Assembly (NCBI GenBank): GCA_036985855.1
Contig: BTQL01000007.1
Coordinates: forward strand, 3,150 to 67,149
Direction of reading: 5' to 3'
Source: B3-G11 sp036985855
GTDB taxonomy: Bacteria; Actinomycetota; Acidimicrobiia; Spongiisociales; UBA5794
DNA: 64,000 nucleotides
The notes beneath the pieces are model-generated. The model saw only the letters and a list, made by a program, of their open reading frames with translations, ran no database searches and had not been told where the DNA came from. This document shows, piece by piece, positions 8,170 through 17,143 of this stretch (its first letter is position 1; each line of letters begins with the position of its first letter). The position numbers and the translations under genes are program-made.

Positions 8170-8940
8170 TTATTCCTCAACCTCTGGTTCAGGTAGAGGG
8201 TTGGTCACTGCGGGTCGTAGCGGAGCGATGATGTCTATCGACGCGCCCGGCTCGATGCCAGTTTCGAGCAACGCTTCAAGTACCATCGCTTTCTCAGCCA
8301 TGTCAACGGGTCGACCGAGTCGTATGCGGTAGTCACCAATCTCCGCGGCCAGACCCTCGCCCTCGACATAGACCCTCGCTCCCGAACGGTTTCCTTCAGA
8401 GATTCGAGAAACGAAAACAAGCGCGCCGAGCACCGCTGAATCCGATATCACGTCCCCAGGCAGGAGGGGACCTTGATCGATCGCGATCAACGAATCCCCG
8501 GCTCCCGGGTCCGGGACCGCCATGATCACTCCACCATCGCTTGCAACCAGTACCCACTGCTCCCCCGCCAGCACCGCTGCAACAGGAGTTCTCTCGACAA
8601 CATCGATCAGCACGGATCCGGGCCAAATGATGTCAACGTCGACGGACGCCACCCACGGATCCTCGAGGATCCGAACGGTTATCTCTGTGCCATCGACATC
8701 GATCGTCGGCGTACCGATTCCCATGCCGAGAGCCTGCACCACCGCCCCTGGATCAGAGTGCTCTGCTCCGGTCACATCGACCTGCCGAATGGAAAGGATC
8801 GGTGACCGGATGAGCCACAGCGTCGACAGCACAGTCGCCACCAGTGCGATCACGATGAGGATCCATTTCAAGCGTCGGCGCGCTCTATCTTCAGATACCG
8901 TTTTGCGACGTTGCGCAACGCGCGGCTCCATAACGGTCAT
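8170..8940 (-). CDS. ftsQ: Cell division protein FtsQ
   Basis: This 256-residue bitopic divisome protein has a basic cytoplasmic N-terminus (RARRRLKW), one transmembrane segment at about 26-44, a POTRA domain at about 49-118 beginning SIRQVDVTGAE, and the FtsQ/DivIB beta domain after it. It links FtsL and the septal synthase FtsI/FtsW. The start overlaps the murB stop by 4 bp. Position between murB and ftsZ is the standard actinobacterial order. Sequence conservation is low, as expected for FtsQ, so the call relies on topology, the POTRA pattern and context. Confidence 0.92.
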   Translation of the reverse strand: MTVMEPRVAQRRKTVSEDRARRRLKWILIVIALVATVLSTLWLIRSPILSIRQVDVTGAEHSDPGAVVQALGMGIGTPTIDVDGTEITVRILEDPWVASVDVDIIWPGSVLIDVVERTPVAAVLAGEQWVLVASDGGVIMAVPDPGAGDSLIAIDQGPLLPGDVISDSAVLGALVFVSRISEGNRSGARVYVEGEGLAAEIGDYRIRLGRPVDMAEKAMVLEALLETGIEPGASIDIIAPLRPAVTNPLPEPEVEE

Positions 8941-9836
8941 GCTCGGCCCCTAGAAGTATCGAATTCTCCGAGGAATCGTATCTCGGGTTCGAGCATGATC
9001 CCTGTAATGTCGAGCACTTTCTCTTGGATTTCGCGAACGAACCCGTAAATGTCTTCTGCCGTCGCACCGGTTGTGGTGACCATGAAATTGGCATGAACGG
9101 GAGATACTTGAACGGGTCCCACGGTTACGCCCTTCAATCCACACCGATCGATGATCGCTCCCGCTGCATCGTTCGGCGGATTCACGAAGACGCTGCCGGC
9201 GTTGAGTGTTCCGCCAGGCTGGTTCTCCCTCCGCCATCGTGTGATGTCCCTGATCGTCTCCTCGATCTCGGCCGGATCACCTCGAGATGTCATGAACGTG
9301 GCCTGCACGACGATCTCCGTATCCGTGAGATCAGAGTGGCGATACGCCAATCCGAGTGATGACACGGCCCGTTTTACAAGAGATCCTGAAGCGAGATCGA
9401 CCACGACGGCGTTCTCAAGGACATCAGCAGTTTCGGATCCGTGACCGCCGGCGTTCATTCGAACGGCACCACCGACGGATCCAGGAATTCCTACATAGAA
9501 CTCGAGACCCGCCAATCCCACGCCGGCTGCCGTTCGTGCGAGCTTCGGGAGTGCCACCGCGGCACCGGCGACTACCTGGCCATCTGGTCGCGCATCGATG
9601 GCAGCGAACGCACCGCCGAGGTGCAGAACCAGACCGTCGATTCCTCGATCGGAGATAACGACGTTGCTCCCCCTCCCAAGCACAAAGATGGCAACGCGAT
9701 CGGGGACCACACCGAGAATCGAACGCAACTCTTCAAGATCCTGCGGCTCAGCGAACCACCTTGCGGAGCCACCAACCTTGTACGTTGTCAATGGTGCGAG
9801 CGGAACGTCGCCCCTGACGGAGGCATGATCCATCAC
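8937..9836 (-). CDS. murB: UDP-N-acetylenolpyruvoylglucosamine reductase
   Basis: MurB reduces UDP-GlcNAc-enolpyruvate to UDP-MurNAc with NADPH and FAD. The FAD loop GRGSN is at 54-58, and SVGGAVRMNAG at about 120-130 is the FAD-binding segment. The catalytic Ser215 is in GSVFVNP (214-220), and the general-base Glu is in EPEIRFLG near 285. The short form lacking the extra split-tyrosine loop marks it as type II-like. The length, 299 residues, is normal. It overlaps murC by 4 bp and ftsQ by 4 bp. Confidence 0.96.
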   Translation of the reverse strand: MMDHASVRGDVPLAPLTTYKVGGSARWFAEPQDLEELRSILGVVPDRVAIFVLGRGSNVVISDRGIDGLVLHLGGAFAAIDARPDGQVVAGAAVALPKLARTAAGVGLAGLEFYVGIPGSVGGAVRMNAGGHGSETADVLENAVVVDLASGSLVKRAVSSLGLAYRHSDLTDTEIVVQATFMTSRGDPAEIEETIRDITRWRRENQPGGTLNAGSVFVNPPNDAAGAIIDRCGLKGVTVGPVQVSPVHANFMVTTTGATAEDIYGFVREIQEKVLDITGIMLEPEIRFLGEFDTSRGRA

Positions 9837-11200
9837 GAGTCGCTCTGAATCGCCTGAGCCACAGTCCGAGCAACCGATGTGATATCTCCGGCGCCGAGCA
9901 AGAGCACCGTGTCGCCGGGTTCGGCCAGGTCGGCAACGATGGGCCCGATATCGGACAGGTTCGGCACATACACGGTGTGACCTCCTGCCGCTTCAGTCGC
10001 AGCAGCAACTATCCGCCCCGAAACGCCGATGATCGGCACCTCACCTGCCGCGTACACATCAGTGACGATCGCGTGATCGGCCAATGCAAGCGGCGCTCCG
10101 AACTGCGGGCCGAGGTCGGCTGTTCGCGTGTATCGATGTGGCTGGAAGACGGCGATCACCTTGCGAGCTGTTCCTCGCGTCGCGGCCGCGATCGTGGCGG
10201 CGACCTCAGTCGGGTGGTGCGCGTAGTCATCGATGATCGTCACACCCGCGACCTTCCCTCGTATCTCATATCGCCTCCGCACTCCGGCAAAACCGGACAA
10301 TGCGCGAGCCGCGCCTCCGGTGTCGTAACCGAGCTCCGTGAGGAACGCGAGAACGCCTGCAGCATTCGACGCGAGATGTGCGCCAGGCTTTGGGAGCGAC
10401 ACGTTGAGGGCGACATCACCTCGAACGACACGAAATACCTGCCCGTCGGCGGTGTGTTTGTGGTCCACGATCCGCCACATGGCGTCTGGCGAGAATCCGT
10501 ATGAGATGAGAGAAACTCTCTGATCAAGCCGGCGAACGCCTGGATCGTCGAAGCAGCCGACTCGTGGACCGCCGACCTGCGCACTCACCTGGGCGAAGGC
10601 ATCTTCGAGTGCCGCAACCGTTCCGTAATAGTCGAGATGGTCAGCTTCGATGTTCGACACGAGCAGTGCGTCGAGGTGGAGGTGCCGGAACGTTCCGAAG
10701 GCTTCATCTGCCTCGAGAACGAATAAGTCATCCGCCCCGAAATGGGCTCCTGTGTTGAGACCGATCATCTCTCCGCCGACGAGAAAGCTCGGATCGAGGC
10801 CTATTCCTCTGAGCGCGGTGACCGCTAGAGCGGTTGATGTTGTCTTGCCGTGCGTGCCAGCAAAACCGATCGTTGGAATGTTCCTTGTGAGGGCTGAAAG
10901 CAGTCGGGGGCGCTCCCAAACAGGGATACCGGCAGCCCGTGCGGCGCCGACCTCTGGATCGTTCTCTGGCACGGCTGAGGATGCAACAACCAGTTCGACA
11001 CCGGCCATGGCGTTGGGTTCATGACCAACCCAGGTCCGCACTCCCACGTCCGCCAGTGAATCGAGCATACGACCTGGTTTCACATCGGAACCCGACACCG
11101 TGTGACCAAGCTGGCTCAACAGCTTCGCCAGGCCAGACATGCCGGCGCCACCGGCGCCGATGACGTGCACCCGCTCGGGAATGCTTTTCGGGTCAGTCAT
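9833..11200 (-). CDS. murC: UDP-N-acetylmuramate--L-alanine ligase
   Basis: MurC adds L-Ala to UDP-MurNAc using ATP. With the start at ATG 11200 the protein has 455 residues. The N-terminal UDP-binding segment is VHVIGAGGAGMSGLA, the ATP loop GTHGKTT is at 115-121, and the DYAHHPTEV motif lies in the C-terminal ligase domain. An in-frame start 42 bp upstream would add an unconserved stretch read through murG. ATG 11200 gives an 8-bp overlap with the murG stop and begins directly before the Rossmann strand. Confidence 0.96.
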   Translation of the reverse strand: MTDPKSIPERVHVIGAGGAGMSGLAKLLSQLGHTVSGSDVKPGRMLDSLADVGVRTWVGHEPNAMAGVELVVASSAVPENDPEVGAARAAGIPVWERPRLLSALTRNIPTIGFAGTHGKTTSTALAVTALRGIGLDPSFLVGGEMIGLNTGAHFGADDLFVLEADEAFGTFRHLHLDALLVSNIEADHLDYYGTVAALEDAFAQVSAQVGGPRVGCFDDPGVRRLDQRVSLISYGFSPDAMWRIVDHKHTADGQVFRVVRGDVALNVSLPKPGAHLASNAAGVLAFLTELGYDTGGAARALSGFAGVRRRYEIRGKVAGVTIIDDYAHHPTEVAATIAAATRGTARKVIAVFQPHRYTRTADLGPQFGAPLALADHAIVTDVYAAGEVPIIGVSGRIVAAATEAAGGHTVYVPNLSDIGPIVADLAEPGDTVLLLGAGDITSVARTVAQAIQSDS

Positions 11201-12272
11201 GGACCAACCCGAGAACGTGTTCGGCGATCGACCTGGCAACACCGTGGTGTTGTGAAGCTTTGGCTGTGTCTGACATCTCTTTTCGTTTCACTTCGTCCGC
11301 GAGTAACGCATGAGCAGTGTCGATGATCTCATTCCTACGTTCCTGACCTATGACGATCCCAGCGCCGGTCTTGACAAGATCGCCGGCGTTCAGGCCTTGA
11401 TATCCCCTCCCGGCCGGTAGTGGAACGAGGATCGCCGGCGTAGCGGTTGCGTGGAGTTCCGAGACGGTCATCGCACCGGATCTGGATAGCACGACGTCGC
11501 ATGCCGCGTAGAGAAGCTCCATCTCGGTTTCGAACGGAACTACGAACCATCCTTCGACGGACGCAGCGTTGCCTGCGATCTGCTCGAAATGGGACTCACC
11601 CGTCACCTGCAGGATCTCGAACCCGCGGGTGTGATCCGACGCGATTTCGGCTGCGATCTCGTTCAGCGCGGCGGCCCCAAGACTTCCACCGAATACACCG
11701 AGGACGATTCCGCTCTGATCCATTCCGTAACGCTTCCTCGCCTCAGGGCGAAGCGCTTCTCTGTCGAATGACTCGAATGAACTGCGGAGCGGATTGCCAA
11801 CGACAATCCCCTTCCTGAGCTTCTTGGTCGCCGGCTCGAATGCTACGAAAACAGTATCGGCGCTCGATGCCAGCAGCCTATTGGCCATCCCCGGCACGGC
11901 GTTTGCCTCGTGGATGATCAATGGGATCTTCGTCCTTCGCGCAGCCAAACCGGCAGGACCAGATACGTATCCGCCGAACACGACCATCGCCCGGATGCCC
12001 AGAAGTTCGATCTGATCGGACATGACACGGGTGGCTCTCCTGATCTTCAGAGGGAGGGTGAGATTGTCGACGGACAACGAACGCCTGACGCCGTGTATGT
12101 CCACCTCGACGAACGGATAACCCGCTGTCGGAATCACTTCGGCCTCCATTCGGTCACCGCCGAAGAACACGATGTCATCCTTGTGCATACCCAATTCGAT
12201 GAGGGATTCCGCAACAGCGAGAGCGGGGTACACATGACCACCAGAGCCAGCCGCCGCGATTCCGACTTTCAC
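11193..12272 (-). CDS. murG: UDP-GlcNAc:lipid I N-acetylglucosaminyltransferase
   Basis: MurG is the membrane-associated GT28 enzyme that converts lipid I to lipid II. The start is GTG 12272, giving 359 residues and placing the donor-fold glycine loop GSGGHVYP at 9-16. The second glycine loop is GVFGGSLGAAALN, and LSRSGAMTVSEL is the UDP-GlcNAc binding segment. Longer upstream reading frames lie inside ftsW and lack family similarity. The start overlaps the ftsW stop as GTGA. Confidence 0.96.
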   Translation of the reverse strand: MKVGIAAAGSGGHVYPALAVAESLIELGMHKDDIVFFGGDRMEAEVIPTAGYPFVEVDIHGVRRSLSVDNLTLPLKIRRATRVMSDQIELLGIRAMVVFGGYVSGPAGLAARRTKIPLIIHEANAVPGMANRLLASSADTVFVAFEPATKKLRKGIVVGNPLRSSFESFDREALRPEARKRYGMDQSGIVLGVFGGSLGAAALNEIAAEIASDHTRGFEILQVTGESHFEQIAGNAASVEGWFVVPFETEMELLYAACDVVLSRSGAMTVSELHATATPAILVPLPAGRGYQGLNAGDLVKTGAGIVIGQERRNEIIDTAHALLADEVKRKEMSDTAKASQHHGVARSIAEHVLGLVHD

Positions 12273-13465
12273 GCCGCGTCCTGAGTCGCCTGCGAACGGT
12301 CCGAAGTCCTCGAGATGTTGAGCAGAACTCCGACTGCCGCGAGATTCGCAAACATCGCGTTCCCGCCGGCAGAAATGAATGGGAGAGGCACCCCGGTGAT
12401 CGGGAGCACAGCCACAACACCTCCGATGTTCACAAGCGCCTGTATCGAAAGCCACGAAACGATCCCAATGGCGAGCAGCCTCCCGTACATGTCCGGGGCT
12501 CGATACGCGATCGATACGCCAACCACTCCGATGAGGGCGAACAGTGTGATCACGATGGACGCGCCTGCGAATCCGGTCTCCTCACCGATGATCGCAAAGA
12601 TGAAGTCCGTATGGGCGTTCGGAAGCCATAACCATCTGGCCCGGCTCTGTCCGAGTCCGACACCGAACATTCCGCCGGTGCCGAGAGCAACCATGGACTG
12701 CACGGCTTGGAGACCGGAGCCCTTTGCGTTCTCGAAAGGCTTCAGAAATCCCAGGAGACGGGCCTTTCGGTAGTCGGCCGACATCGCAAGAACGGTCATC
12801 GTAATGGCGCCAAGTCCGGCCATCGAAAGCACGAAGCGCAGCGGCACGGCTGACGCGGCAAGCACAACGAATGCCGGAAGGACGATGAGGAGCACGTTTC
12901 CGAAATCAGGCTGTGCAAGCAGCAGGAGGCCGACTGTCCCGAGGATCGCACCAACGGGAATCATCACGTGCCTGATGTCGCTGAGCAGCGCGTCCTTCTT
13001 TGTCAGCACGGAAGCCAGCAACGACAATGTTGCGAACTTCGCAAGTTCAGCCGCCTGAAACGTCACCGGCCCGATCTCGATCCACCTCGTTGCACCCCCC
13101 CGCGTGTCGCCTACCACCAAGGTGACCACAAGACCTATCACCGTCGCGGCGTAGATCGGCAACGCGAATCTCCTCCACACGTCATATGGAACGAAAGCCG
13201 TGACGACGAGCGCTCCGAGGCCGAGGCCGACCCACATCACCTGTTTCGTGAACAGCTCGAACTGGCCGGAATTCGATTGGATCGATACGACCGATGACGC
13301 GCTCAACATAGCCCCGAGGCCGATGGTCAGGAGCATTGCGACGACGACCAACAAGAACACGGATCTTCGGTTCCCGCCATGCTGAATCCTCGCCAGCCGG
13401 GAAGGGCGACGTTCGATCTCCGAGCCATCAACCGTCCTGTGCTTGGCATCGGCTATCTGGACCAT
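12269..13465 (-). CDS. ftsW: SEDS-family septal peptidoglycan polymerase FtsW
   Basis: FtsW is the polytopic SEDS glycosyltransferase that polymerises lipid II with FtsI. This 398-residue protein has about ten membrane segments and the family signatures GGATRWIEIGPVTFQAAELAK, AQPDFGN, and the C-terminal GVPLPFISAGGNAMFANL. The N-terminal 35 residues are hydrophilic and cytoplasmic. The start at 13465 overlaps murD by 13 bp. The presence of ftsI in the same operon makes FtsW, rather than RodA, the likely identity. Confidence 0.95.
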   Translation of the reverse strand: MVQIADAKHRTVDGSEIERRPSRLARIQHGGNRRSVFLLVVVAMLLTIGLGAMLSASSVVSIQSNSGQFELFTKQVMWVGLGLGALVVTAFVPYDVWRRFALPIYAATVIGLVVTLVVGDTRGGATRWIEIGPVTFQAAELAKFATLSLLASVLTKKDALLSDIRHVMIPVGAILGTVGLLLLAQPDFGNVLLIVLPAFVVLAASAVPLRFVLSMAGLGAITMTVLAMSADYRKARLLGFLKPFENAKGSGLQAVQSMVALGTGGMFGVGLGQSRARWLWLPNAHTDFIFAIIGEETGFAGASIVITLFALIGVVGVSIAYRAPDMYGRLLAIGIVSWLSIQALVNIGGVVAVLPITGVPLPFISAGGNAMFANLAAVGVLLNISRTSDRSQATQDAA

Positions 13466-14751
13466 GCGGCGGTCCCCTCGGTTCGCTTCACCAGAGCTTG
13501 GAATACGTCACCGCGCTCAGCGTAGGATGAGAACTCATCAAAACTCGCGCATCCAGGCGAGAGCAGAACGGTGTCGCCCGACCCAGCTGTAGCGCGGGCT
13601 GCCTCGACGGCTTCTTCGAGCGAGTCGACAACCGTGACAGGTTGGCGCGTGATCTCTCCGATCGCCGGACCTGCCTCTCCGAATGCAATCAGCTTCGTGA
13701 CACCATCGAGACTCGCAATGGGCGAGAGATCGAGACCTTTGTTCTGTCCACCGGCGAGAAGAACAACCGGTGCATACGCCGCGACCGCCGCGGTTGTCGC
13801 ATGAGGATTCGTTGCTTTCGAATCATCGATCCACACAATGCCATCGTTCGTCTCGACGATCTGCCTTCGATGCGCGCCCGGTCGGAAGCTTCCGATCGAG
13901 GCCGCGACACCCTCAGGCGTCGCTCCGGCCGCCAAAGCGACCGTGCCGGCGGTCACGATATCGAACAAGAACGAGGGATCGGCTGTTGGTGCGAAAAAGT
14001 GGTTGTCTTCGATCACGATCCGAGCTTGTGCGACGCCGTTGCCTCCCTGGGGGATCCTCAGCCCAGAACAGGGCACGAGAGAGCATTCGGCTCCTGCCAC
14101 AGCGTCGACAACAACAGGATCGTCCGCGTTGTATGCCAGCACGGCCGTGGAATCCATGCCTGAGAAGATACGAGTTTTCGCCGCAACATAGGCCTCGAAG
14201 GTGCCGTGCCAATCGAGGTGGTCTGGCGCGATATTCAGGAGTGCGGCCGCCATGGGAACCGCCGACCCGAGGAATCGGAGCTGGTACGAAGAAAGCTCGA
14301 GCACCAGGATCTGGGCATCGGTATCTGTCATGCCCGACACAGGAGTGCCCAGGTTGCCACCCCCTGTTGCCTGCACGCAGGACGCTGTGAGCATCTCCGC
14401 GATGAGTTCAGTGACCGTGGTCTTGCCATTCGTCCCTGTCACGGCGACGAAGGGCAGATCGATGTGCTCGAGACCGAATCCAGCTTCAGTGATGACCTCG
14501 ATACCAGCGGAGAGAACATCGCTCAAAGGCGGCTGCACCTCTGCGAACCAGGGCGATGTCACGACGCGATCGACACCATCGAGAAACCCTGTCTGCCACT
14601 CTGCCGGCAGCACGGTGACACGGTCGCTGAGGTCCGAGGGAGGTTGGGGCGATTCAGCGTCGTACATCACAACCTCGGCGCCATCAGCGAGGCTGATCCT
14701 CGCAGCGTCGGCGAGGCCCCGAAGGTTTGTGCCGAGGATCAAGGTTCTCAT
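13453..14751 (-). CDS. murD: UDP-N-acetylmuramoylalanine--D-glutamate ligase
   Basis: MurD adds D-Glu to UDP-MurNAc-L-Ala. With ATG 14751 the protein has 432 residues. The ATP loop GTNGKTT is at 106-112, LNIAPDHLDWH carries the central-domain His, and WIDDSKATNPHAT is the MurD C-terminal signature. An in-frame start 114 bp upstream reads through mraY and is rejected. The chosen ATG overlaps the mraY stop by 4 bp (ATGA). Confidence 0.96.
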   Translation of the reverse strand: MRTLILGTNLRGLADAARISLADGAEVVMYDAESPQPPSDLSDRVTVLPAEWQTGFLDGVDRVVTSPWFAEVQPPLSDVLSAGIEVITEAGFGLEHIDLPFVAVTGTNGKTTVTELIAEMLTASCVQATGGGNLGTPVSGMTDTDAQILVLELSSYQLRFLGSAVPMAAALLNIAPDHLDWHGTFEAYVAAKTRIFSGMDSTAVLAYNADDPVVVDAVAGAECSLVPCSGLRIPQGGNGVAQARIVIEDNHFFAPTADPSFLFDIVTAGTVALAAGATPEGVAASIGSFRPGAHRRQIVETNDGIVWIDDSKATNPHATTAAVAAYAPVVLLAGGQNKGLDLSPIASLDGVTKLIAFGEAGPAIGEITRQPVTVVDSLEEAVEAARATAGSGDTVLLSPGCASFDEFSSYAERGDVFQALVKRTEGTAAWSR

Positions 14752-15806
14752 GGCACGATCGATCCTGGTCCTGAAACCCAATCTCCGTAGAACAGTCCGA
14801 TGCCGACGGCGACCATCATTCCTGAGATGATCCAGAACCTGATGATCACCGTGGTCTCCGGCCAACCCTTCAATTCGAAGTGGTGGTGGATTGGAGCCAT
14901 CAGGAAGATGCGTCTTCCGAATCCTCGGAACGAGATGACCTGGAGGATCACCGAGACCGTCTCCATCACATAGAGGCCTCCGATGATCACAAGAAGCAGT
15001 TGCGTGTTGGTGAGCAATGCCAGAGCAGCGATCGCTCCACCTATCGCGTGCGAGCCCGTGTCACCCATGATGATCTTTGCAGGTGCAGCGTTCCACCACA
15101 GAAATGCCAACGCCGCTCCAAGCACTGCCGCGGCAAAGAGCCCTATGTCGAGAGCACCATCGACTTGGTAGAACGACGCATTGCGCGATTGCCAGAACGC
15201 GATCAGAACGTACGCGCCGAACACCAAGGCACTCGAACCAGCTACCAGGCCATCGAGACCATCCGTCAGATTCACGCCGTTCGCGGTCGCGGTCAGCATG
15301 AAGAGCACAAGACCGAAGAACAGTATGGGTCCCAGATCGATCCCGAGCGGTCGCGCAAAGGACAATTCGGTGCTCACACCGGCATTCGACGCACCCCACG
15401 CGAAGAATGCGGCGACGAGGAGCTGTCCACCAAACTTCCACCGCTTCGAAAGACCCTGGTTGCGCTTTCGAGCGAACTTCGCGAAGTCATCTGCGAATCC
15501 GATAGCGGCCATGCCCACAAGGGCGAACAAACCAAGAAGTGCCTTGTCACTCATCGGTTGACTGACGAAACCGAAGCCCTCACCAACAGTGAAGAACTTG
15601 AAGTGGGCCAGCAGATAACCGAGCGCGGCACCCGCGACGATGACGACTCCGCCCATCGTCGGCACTCCCTGTTTGTGCAGGTGTCCCTCGACTTCTGACT
15701 GAATGAATTGCCCGATGTTGCGGCGCCGCAGAAACCGGATGGAAAAAGGCGTAACGAAGATCACGAGCACGAACGCGATTGCGGATGAAGCGAGCAGAGA
15801 GATCAC
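14748..15806 (-). CDS. mraY: Phospho-N-acetylmuramoyl-pentapeptide transferase
   Basis: MraY is the membrane enzyme that makes lipid I from UDP-MurNAc-pentapeptide and undecaprenyl phosphate. The 352 residues contain about ten transmembrane helices. Catalytic and binding motifs are HKQGVPTMGG near 44-53, the double Asp at 106-107 in GFADDFAKF, NLTDGLDG at 179-186, MGDTGSHAIGG, and the HHH motif in APIHHHFELKGW. It overlaps murD and murF by 4 bp each. Confidence 0.97.
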   Translation of the reverse strand: MISLLASSAIAFVLVIFVTPFSIRFLRRRNIGQFIQSEVEGHLHKQGVPTMGGVVIVAGAALGYLLAHFKFFTVGEGFGFVSQPMSDKALLGLFALVGMAAIGFADDFAKFARKRNQGLSKRWKFGGQLLVAAFFAWGASNAGVSTELSFARPLGIDLGPILFFGLVLFMLTATANGVNLTDGLDGLVAGSSALVFGAYVLIAFWQSRNASFYQVDGALDIGLFAAAVLGAALAFLWWNAAPAKIIMGDTGSHAIGGAIAALALLTNTQLLLVIIGGLYVMETVSVILQVISFRGFGRRIFLMAPIHHHFELKGWPETTVIIRFWIISGMMVAVGIGLFYGDWVSGPGSIVP

Positions 15807-17143
15807 GATGCAGAATCCTTGATCAGTTGAAGAGCTAGGCGTTCAAGGCTGGCTGAACGCGAGGCCTTCACCAGCACAACGTCTCCCGGTTCGACGATGC
15901 CCGCAAGCGTATCGGCTGCATCCTCGATATTGGCGGCTTTGCGAGCGTTGCCTCCGAAGCCGACAGCGAATCCATGGTCAGGACCCACAACCACGAGCTC
16001 ACAGAAGCCGAGGTCACTTGCAATACGCCCGAGCCGAATGTGCTCCCGCTCACAGGCGGATCCGAGCTCTGCCATCAGGCCAAGGACGGCAATGTGCCTT
16101 CCGCTCATCGAAGCTACGGTCGTGAGGGCGCTTTCGACGGATTGAGGATTCGCGTTGTACGCATCGTTCACAACCGTGTACCGACCTCGATGCACATCCA
16201 TTCGCCAGTCGGACCCGGTCGCCGATTCGAGTCTTGAGACAAACGCCTCTATCTCCAGTCCGAGAGCGAGAGCAACGCCCACCGCAGCGGCTGTGTTGGA
16301 AGCGTGATGTGCTCCGGGCAGTGGAAGCGACACCAAGAGGTCGCCTTCAGCCGTATGCAATGTGAAACTGGGAAGGCCTCCGTCGTCAGTGGTCACATCA
16401 GTGACCATGACATCCGCTCCTGTCTTGCCGAATGTGATCGTCTTGTGACTGCCCTCGCGCAGCAGCGACGGCTCGTCTGCAGGAAGCACCGCCACCCCGC
16501 CGGGGCCTAGAGCATCGATCAACTCGTACTTCGCATTCGCCAGGTTCCGCAGTGACCCGAACGTCTCGAGGTGCACGAGACCGAGGTTCGTGATGACAGA
16601 GACGGATGGTTTGATGATGGGTGCCAGCCATTCGATTTGACCGGTACCGCGCGTACCGACCTCGAGAATGAGCGCTGTTGCATCCGACGGCGTGGAGAGC
16701 ACCGTGAGGGGAACCCCGATTTCATTGTTGAACGAGCGAGGAGACGCCCACGACCCATCGAGTCCGGCTGCAAGAAGGTCCTTGGTCGACGTCTTCCCTG
16801 TCGACCCGGTAATGGCAATAGTCGGGATATCCAACTCGTCTCGGCGTTTGACTGCCAGAGCAGCGAGAGCATCCCCCGTCGATTCGACCTCGATTCGGGG
16901 AGTGGCGTCGACGGCGCTATCGCTCTGAACCACCACCGCGACCGCACCCGAGGAGAGAACTTGATCAACATAGGAGTGACCGTCGAATGTGTCCCCTTCA
17001 AGGGCCACGAACAGTCCTCCGTCGACATCACCACGACTATCGCTGACGACCGCGGCCACCGGACGATCTGATCGGCCGACAAGATCGCCGCCCACCGCAT
17101 CGGCTACATCGCCGAGACTCCAGCCAAGAAAGACACCGGTCAT
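15803..17143 (-). CDS. murF: UDP-N-acetylmuramoyl-tripeptide--D-alanyl-D-alanine ligase
   Basis: MurF adds D-Ala-D-Ala to complete the pentapeptide. The start at ATG 17143 (4-bp ATGA overlap with murE) gives 446 residues; an in-frame ATG four codons earlier is also possible. The N-terminal domain has DSRGDVDGGLFVALEG, the ATP loop GSTGKTS is at 113-119, and the central region includes VNDAYNANPQS, the MurF signature. It is co-translated with murE and mraY. Confidence 0.96.
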   Translation of the reverse strand: MTGVFLGWSLGDVADAVGGDLVGRSDRPVAAVVSDSRGDVDGGLFVALEGDTFDGHSYVDQVLSSGAVAVVVQSDSAVDATPRIEVESTGDALAALAVKRRDELDIPTIAITGSTGKTSTKDLLAAGLDGSWASPRSFNNEIGVPLTVLSTPSDATALILEVGTRGTGQIEWLAPIIKPSVSVITNLGLVHLETFGSLRNLANAKYELIDALGPGGVAVLPADEPSLLREGSHKTITFGKTGADVMVTDVTTDDGGLPSFTLHTAEGDLLVSLPLPGAHHASNTAAAVGVALALGLEIEAFVSRLESATGSDWRMDVHRGRYTVVNDAYNANPQSVESALTTVASMSGRHIAVLGLMAELGSACEREHIRLGRIASDLGFCELVVVGPDHGFAVGFGGNARKAANIEDAADTLAGIVEPGDVVLVKASRSASLERLALQLIKDSAS